The notes under the pieces: generated by a model | The model's input: the letters and a program-made list of their open reading frames with translations, nothing else | Database searches by the model: none | What the model was told of the DNA's origin: nothing | Origin: Methanobrevibacter sp. | Lineage (GTDB): Archaea; Methanobacteriota; Methanobacteria; Methanobacteriales; Methanobacteriaceae | NCBI GenBank assembly: GCA_017652345.1 | Contig: JAGCBE010000103.1 | Location: 62,001 to 126,000 of the forward strand | Reading direction: 5' to 3' | Length of the DNA stretch: 64,000 nt | Program-made: the position numbers and the translations under genes | In this document: positions 60,911 to 64,000 of the stretch, piece by piece | Numbering within the stretch: the stretch's first letter is position 1 | Layout: each line of letters opens with the position of its first letter

Positions 60911-62833
60911 ATGATTAGTGTCTATCAAAATAAAGCAGATAATAATGTTACAATCAGAGACTATGAAGCAATGAAAAGATACATTAAACTAATTCAATGG
61001 GGTAGACGCAATCCTGTCCAATTCATAGAGTTAGTTTTAGGAATAACATTACTTGATTATCAAAAATGGCTTATTTCAGAAATGTGGACAAAAGAGTATG
61101 TTGTACTCGCTTGTTCAAGAAACGCAGGAAAGACCTTTTTATTAGGTCTTTTTTTGATGGCAAGAAATTTATTATTTCCAAAATTACAAACAAGAATTAT
61201 ATCAGAGAACTGGGTTACCTGTAACGATTCGTTTCGTAAATTAGAAGATATTGCAACCAACAATATCAAAACAATTGTTACAACCAACACTGTTTTTATT
61301 GATGAATTAGAAAGAACAAAAAGTGATAGTGATGGTTTTACACATGATGCTAAAGCTGGTAACAGATGTAAATTATTAAATGGTTCTGAAATAACAGCTG
61401 TCGCAGGTTCTTCAAGATCTGCCCGTGGTAAACGTTCTAATGTAAATGTTTACGATGAAGCTGGTTTCATATCTGCAGATACATATGATGTTACAGAACC
61501 TTATATGTCTCAAACTTCTGAGTTTAAACTTGGTGGATATTTTGATGCAGAAGTATACCCTGTTGATATACCTAATATTAGATTATATGTTGGATCAGCT
61601 TCTGATACAGATTCATATTTCTATAAAAAATATAAAGAAGGAACAAAAAGAATGTTGGCTGGTGATGATAAATATTTCGTGGCTGATTTAAGTTGTGAAA
61701 TACCTATGCATCCAACAGTGAATGGAAAACCTACAGCTCCATTGTTATCTCAAAGTGAAATCGATAGAAAAATGAGAGAAAACGAAATCGCTGCAAATAG
61801 AGAATACTATAACATTTTTGACCATTTTAATTTAGAAGACGCCGTTGTTACAAGAACAGACATATTTCAAAACACAGAAAATGTTGCGCCTGTTATTTCT
61901 TGGGGTGGACGTAAACATAAATATATTATAGCATTTGACCCTGCTTCAAAAGTCGACAATGCTCCTGTGTTAATTATGGATGTTTTTCAGGATCAAACTA
62001 AGCAAATATGTGGTAGATGTGTATACATGGAAAACCTTGTTGTAACATATGGAGATGGTTCAAAACGTCCTATGAAGGTAGAAGAACAAGTACAAAGACT
62101 TAGAGAGTTGATGTATGAGTATAACGGAAGAGATAAAGTTGTTCCTTATGAAAATATCACACTTTTAATAGATGCAGGTATCGGCGGCCAAAGCTCAGCT
62201 ATTGGGCAATTATTAGCCAAAGACTGGGTTGATGAAAATGGAGTTAAACACCCAGGTGTATATGACGAGAATAACGAATATAGTGTTTTATGGGCAGAGC
62301 CGTATAGAAAGTCATGTATAGCAGGATGTCTTAAGATGGTAGAACCATCAAAATATAGAAACGCTATGTTTGAAGCTGCAAAATTACTTGTTCCACAAGG
62401 TGGAATAAAATTTCCTCCTTCTTGTCCAAAGTATGATACGTTGGTATATGACGATGGAACAGAGAAAAAATTAAACAAGCAAGAATTAAATGCGTTGATT
62501 CAAATGGACTTGATGAAAGAAGAAATCATTTCTATGGTAAGAATAAAGACACCAGCGACTGGTAGAATAACGTATCAATTACCACCAGAAAAAAGAAACA
62601 AGATGCACGACGACCGCAATTACGTGTTCGTAATGTGCTGCTGGGAAATTAAAAATATGAGAGACAACGACGAATATGGAGACGGAATTGCTCTAGATTA
62701 CTCTGTAATGTTCGACACCGAGAAAAAGAAAGAAAATCAGAAAAATAATAACTGGTTAAATGTTGCAAACGCAAGTAAAAACAGTAAAAGGCCACAGAGT
62801 CCATTTTCTGGAAAGTCACCTTTTGTGAAATAA
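60911..62833 (+). CDS. terL: Terminase large subunit
   Basis: 640 residues. ATPase domain: Walker A SRNAGKT (about 69-75), with the adjacent AGSSRSARGKRSNVNVYDEAG block (about 165-185) carrying the Walker B YDEAG. Nuclease domain: AFDPASK (Asp about 343), LLIDAGIGGQSS (Asp about 421) and a late MHDDRNYVF, the three acidic sites of the RNase H-like fold. TerL packages DNA into the prohead with ATP and cuts it at headful or cos ends. Starts 27 bases after the small-subunit candidate, behind a GGGGGTG site. Complete. Confidence 0.92.
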   Translation: MISVYQNKADNNVTIRDYEAMKRYIKLIQWGRRNPVQFIELVLGITLLDYQKWLISEMWTKEYVVLACSRNAGKTFLLGLFLMARNLLFPKLQTRIISENWVTCNDSFRKLEDIATNNIKTIVTTNTVFIDELERTKSDSDGFTHDAKAGNRCKLLNGSEITAVAGSSRSARGKRSNVNVYDEAGFISADTYDVTEPYMSQTSEFKLGGYFDAEVYPVDIPNIRLYVGSASDTDSYFYKKYKEGTKRMLAGDDKYFVADLSCEIPMHPTVNGKPTAPLLSQSEIDRKMRENEIAANREYYNIFDHFNLEDAVVTRTDIFQNTENVAPVISWGGRKHKYIIAFDPASKVDNAPVLIMDVFQDQTKQICGRCVYMENLVVTYGDGSKRPMKVEEQVQRLRELMYEYNGRDKVVPYENITLLIDAGIGGQSSAIGQLLAKDWVDENGVKHPGVYDENNEYSVLWAEPYRKSCIAGCLKMVEPSKYRNAMFEAAKLLVPQGGIKFPPSCPKYDTLVYDDGTEKKLNKQELNALIQMDLMKEEIISMVRIKTPATGRITYQLPPEKRNKMHDDRNYVFVMCCWEIKNMRDNDEYGDGIALDYSVMFDTEKKKENQKNNNWLNVANASKNSKRPQSPFSGKSPFVK

Positions 62834-62847
62834 ATTAGGAAGGAAAA

Positions 62848-63657
62848 ATGATAGGAATTTATAAGATAGAAAACATAAATAATAACAAAATTTATATTGG
62901 ACAGTCTTTGGATATTAAAAGAAGAATTAGGCAGCATTTATGTAAAAAAGATACGTTAATTGATTGTTTAATTCAAAAATTAGGTGTTGATAATTTTGTT
63001 TTTAGTGTTGTAGAAGAATGTGAGGTAGATCTTTTAAATGAAAGAGAAAAATATTGGATAGACTATTATAATTCTTATGAAAATGGTTACAACAGAACTA
63101 GAGGAGGAAAAGGTAGTCCTGATAATTTTATCAAACTTTCTACAGCAGATGTAAAGGAAATATATGAATTACTAATAAATTCTAACCTATCTCAAAAACA
63201 AATTGCAAAATTATATAATGTTGGTCAAGACACTATTTCTGAAATTAATCATGGAAAAACTAGAGTGCAATCAGGTTATATTTTTCCATTACGTAATAAC
63301 AAAAAAGATATTGTTCAAACAAAAAAAATTTTTTATTTAAGCAAAGAGCAATTGATTGCAGATTTTATAGAATTAAAGAGTTTTTCTAAAATTGGGAAAA
63401 AATATAATGTGTCTTCACATCCAGTTCGTAATATAGCAAACAAATACGGTTTTAGTGCAAAAACAATGAAAGATTTGTTTTTAAAAAAACAAAATAAAAC
63501 TGTTGTTGTAATACAAATGGATATGAGTGGAAATGTAATTAAAGAATTTTCATCAACAAGAGAAGCCTCTCGAGAAATGCATGACAGACATATAAAACAA
63601 GTGTGTGATGGAAAAAGAAAATCATCATTGGGATACAAGTATAAATATAAAAATTAA
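62848..63657 (+). CDS. GIY-YIG homing endonuclease
   Basis: 269 residues. MIGIYKIENINNNKIYIGQS has the GIY and YIG elements, with KRRIRQH as the catalytic Arg region and LNEREKYWIDYYNSYENGYN with the metal-binding Glu. A helix-turn-helix (LSQKQIAKLYNVGQDTISEI) and a C-terminal NUMOD-type motif (VVIQMDMSGNVIKEFSSTRE) bind target DNA. Such genes are selfish elements inserted between phage genes. It lies between terL and the next gene; no intron boundary is evident, so it is probably free-standing. Confidence 0.87.
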   Translation: MIGIYKIENINNNKIYIGQSLDIKRRIRQHLCKKDTLIDCLIQKLGVDNFVFSVVEECEVDLLNEREKYWIDYYNSYENGYNRTRGGKGSPDNFIKLSTADVKEIYELLINSNLSQKQIAKLYNVGQDTISEINHGKTRVQSGYIFPLRNNKKDIVQTKKIFYLSKEQLIADFIELKSFSKIGKKYNVSSHPVRNIANKYGFSAKTMKDLFLKKQNKTVVVIQMDMSGNVIKEFSSTREASREMHDRHIKQVCDGKRKSSLGYKYKYKN

Positions 63658-63697
63658 TACAGGTAAGACAGAGGTTTGAATTCTTTAGCCTGTACCA
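63658..63697 (+). other. Stem-loop after the endonuclease gene
   Basis: ACAGG near 63659 can pair with CCTGT near 63690. Possibly a terminator without a T-run or a leader structure of the next gene, which starts at 63723. Confidence 0.35.
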
Positions 63698-63722
63698 AGA
63701 GATAAAAGGAGTGTGCAAGGAG

Positions 63723-64000
63723 ATGATTTGTTGTAAAATTATAGCAGATTATGAAAATACAAATGCAAGTTTTAGCGGACTTCTCAACAAGTTGTCTAAA
63801 TATGCAGAGGTATTATGGGATAATAATTATTTATATGTTGGAGAAACAAAAACAAATTTTTTAACAGAAAGAAAAATCATTAATATTTTAAAAGCAAACA
63901 ATTATACAAAATATTTTATAGACATTTATTCAAAAGAAAATCAACCAAAAGAATCAGAATTTGTAAACGGATGGTTAACAGACAAGTTAATAAAGATAAA
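63723..64000 (+). CDS. Unknown protein, truncated by the window end
   Basis: The frame is open from ATG 63723, behind AAGGAG, to the last base (92 codons). It reads MICCKIIADYENTNASFSGL, then LNKLSKYAEVLWDNNYLYVG. The position after terL would fit a portal or head gene, but the visible part does not look like one. No function is assigned. Confidence 0.6.
   Translation, partial: MICCKIIADYENTNASFSGLLNKLSKYAEVLWDNNYLYVGETKTNFLTERKIINILKANNYTKYFIDIYSKENQPKESEFVNGWLTDKLIKI

Noticed and set aside
62848..63657. Group I intron carrying the GIY-YIG gene
   Set aside because: terL ends with a normal stop before it, and the next gene starts afterwards with its own ribosome site; no split reading frame or intron core was seen.

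Overview
The window is a stretch of a low-GC, gene-dense tailed-bacteriophage genome. The phage evidence is a large terminase subunit near the right end with a candidate small-terminase gene before it, GIY-YIG and HNH-type phage endonucleases, dUTPase, a ThyX-like thymidylate synthase, PhoH and DUF3310 proteins, and many short genes of unknown function packed with overlaps. The host is most likely a Gram-positive bacterium of the phylum Bacillota. The basis is AT-rich codons, strong AGGAGG-type ribosome sites, textbook TTGACA-17-TATAAT promoters, a CCA-encoding tRNA-Ser and a lipobox lipoprotein. No integrase, lysogeny module, insertion sequence, rRNA gene or CRISPR array was seen. Host and phage genus cannot be fixed from the sequence alone.

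Layout. (1) 1-17.2 kb, rightward: nucleic-acid metabolism (RecD2-like helicase, metallophosphoesterase, cysteine desulfurase, dUTPase, tRNA-Ser, ThyX, HAD phosphatase, PhoH), then a ClpP-like protease and a run of small membrane or unknown proteins. The last five genes (15.4-17.2 kb) use noticeably more C-ending codons. (2) 17.2-19.8 kb: mostly non-coding, with a compact structured RNA candidate (17662-17869), two small genes, and a G/C-tract and palindrome-rich convergent region. (3) 19.8-44.05 kb, leftward: a very long array of small genes. Recognisable members are two GP88-like Cys-rich proteins, an orphan DNA methyltransferase, SSB-like OB-fold proteins, a SAM methyltransferase, a YubB-like protein, a MoxR-type AAA+ ATPase next to a VWA/HExxH protein, and a degenerate HNH protein. 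(4) 44.05-48.2 kb, leftward: short genes (lipoprotein, membrane-anchored proteins, sigma-region-4-like protein) separated by terminator hairpins. (5) 48.2-50.1 kb: almost 2 kb without a credible gene. On the leftward strand it folds into many helices capped by GNRA and UUCG tetraloops, so it is a candidate giant non-coding RNA. (6) 50.1-56.8 kb, leftward: a glycosyltransferase-like gene with a damaged 5' end, membrane and unknown proteins, and a 999-residue protein with the DxDxDGD signature of two-barrel (YonO/RdRP-like) RNA polymerases. That gene is preceded by a tandem array of repeated stem-loops. (7) 57.3-64 kb, rightward: a zinc-ribbon DNA-binding protein, a second metallophosphoesterase, a candidate small-terminase protein, TerL, a GIY-YIG endonuclease and a gene cut by the window end.

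How it fits together. The left block would supply nucleotides and repair or process DNA and RNA. The central leftward block looks like early or accessory host-takeover functions made from sigma-A-type promoters with operator-like palindromes. The phage's own RNA polymerase could transcribe a later class of genes, and the right block begins packaging and morphogenesis. The points most worth following are the giant RNA at 48.2-49.8 kb, the smaller structured RNA at 17.7 kb and the repeated stem-loops before the polymerase gene.
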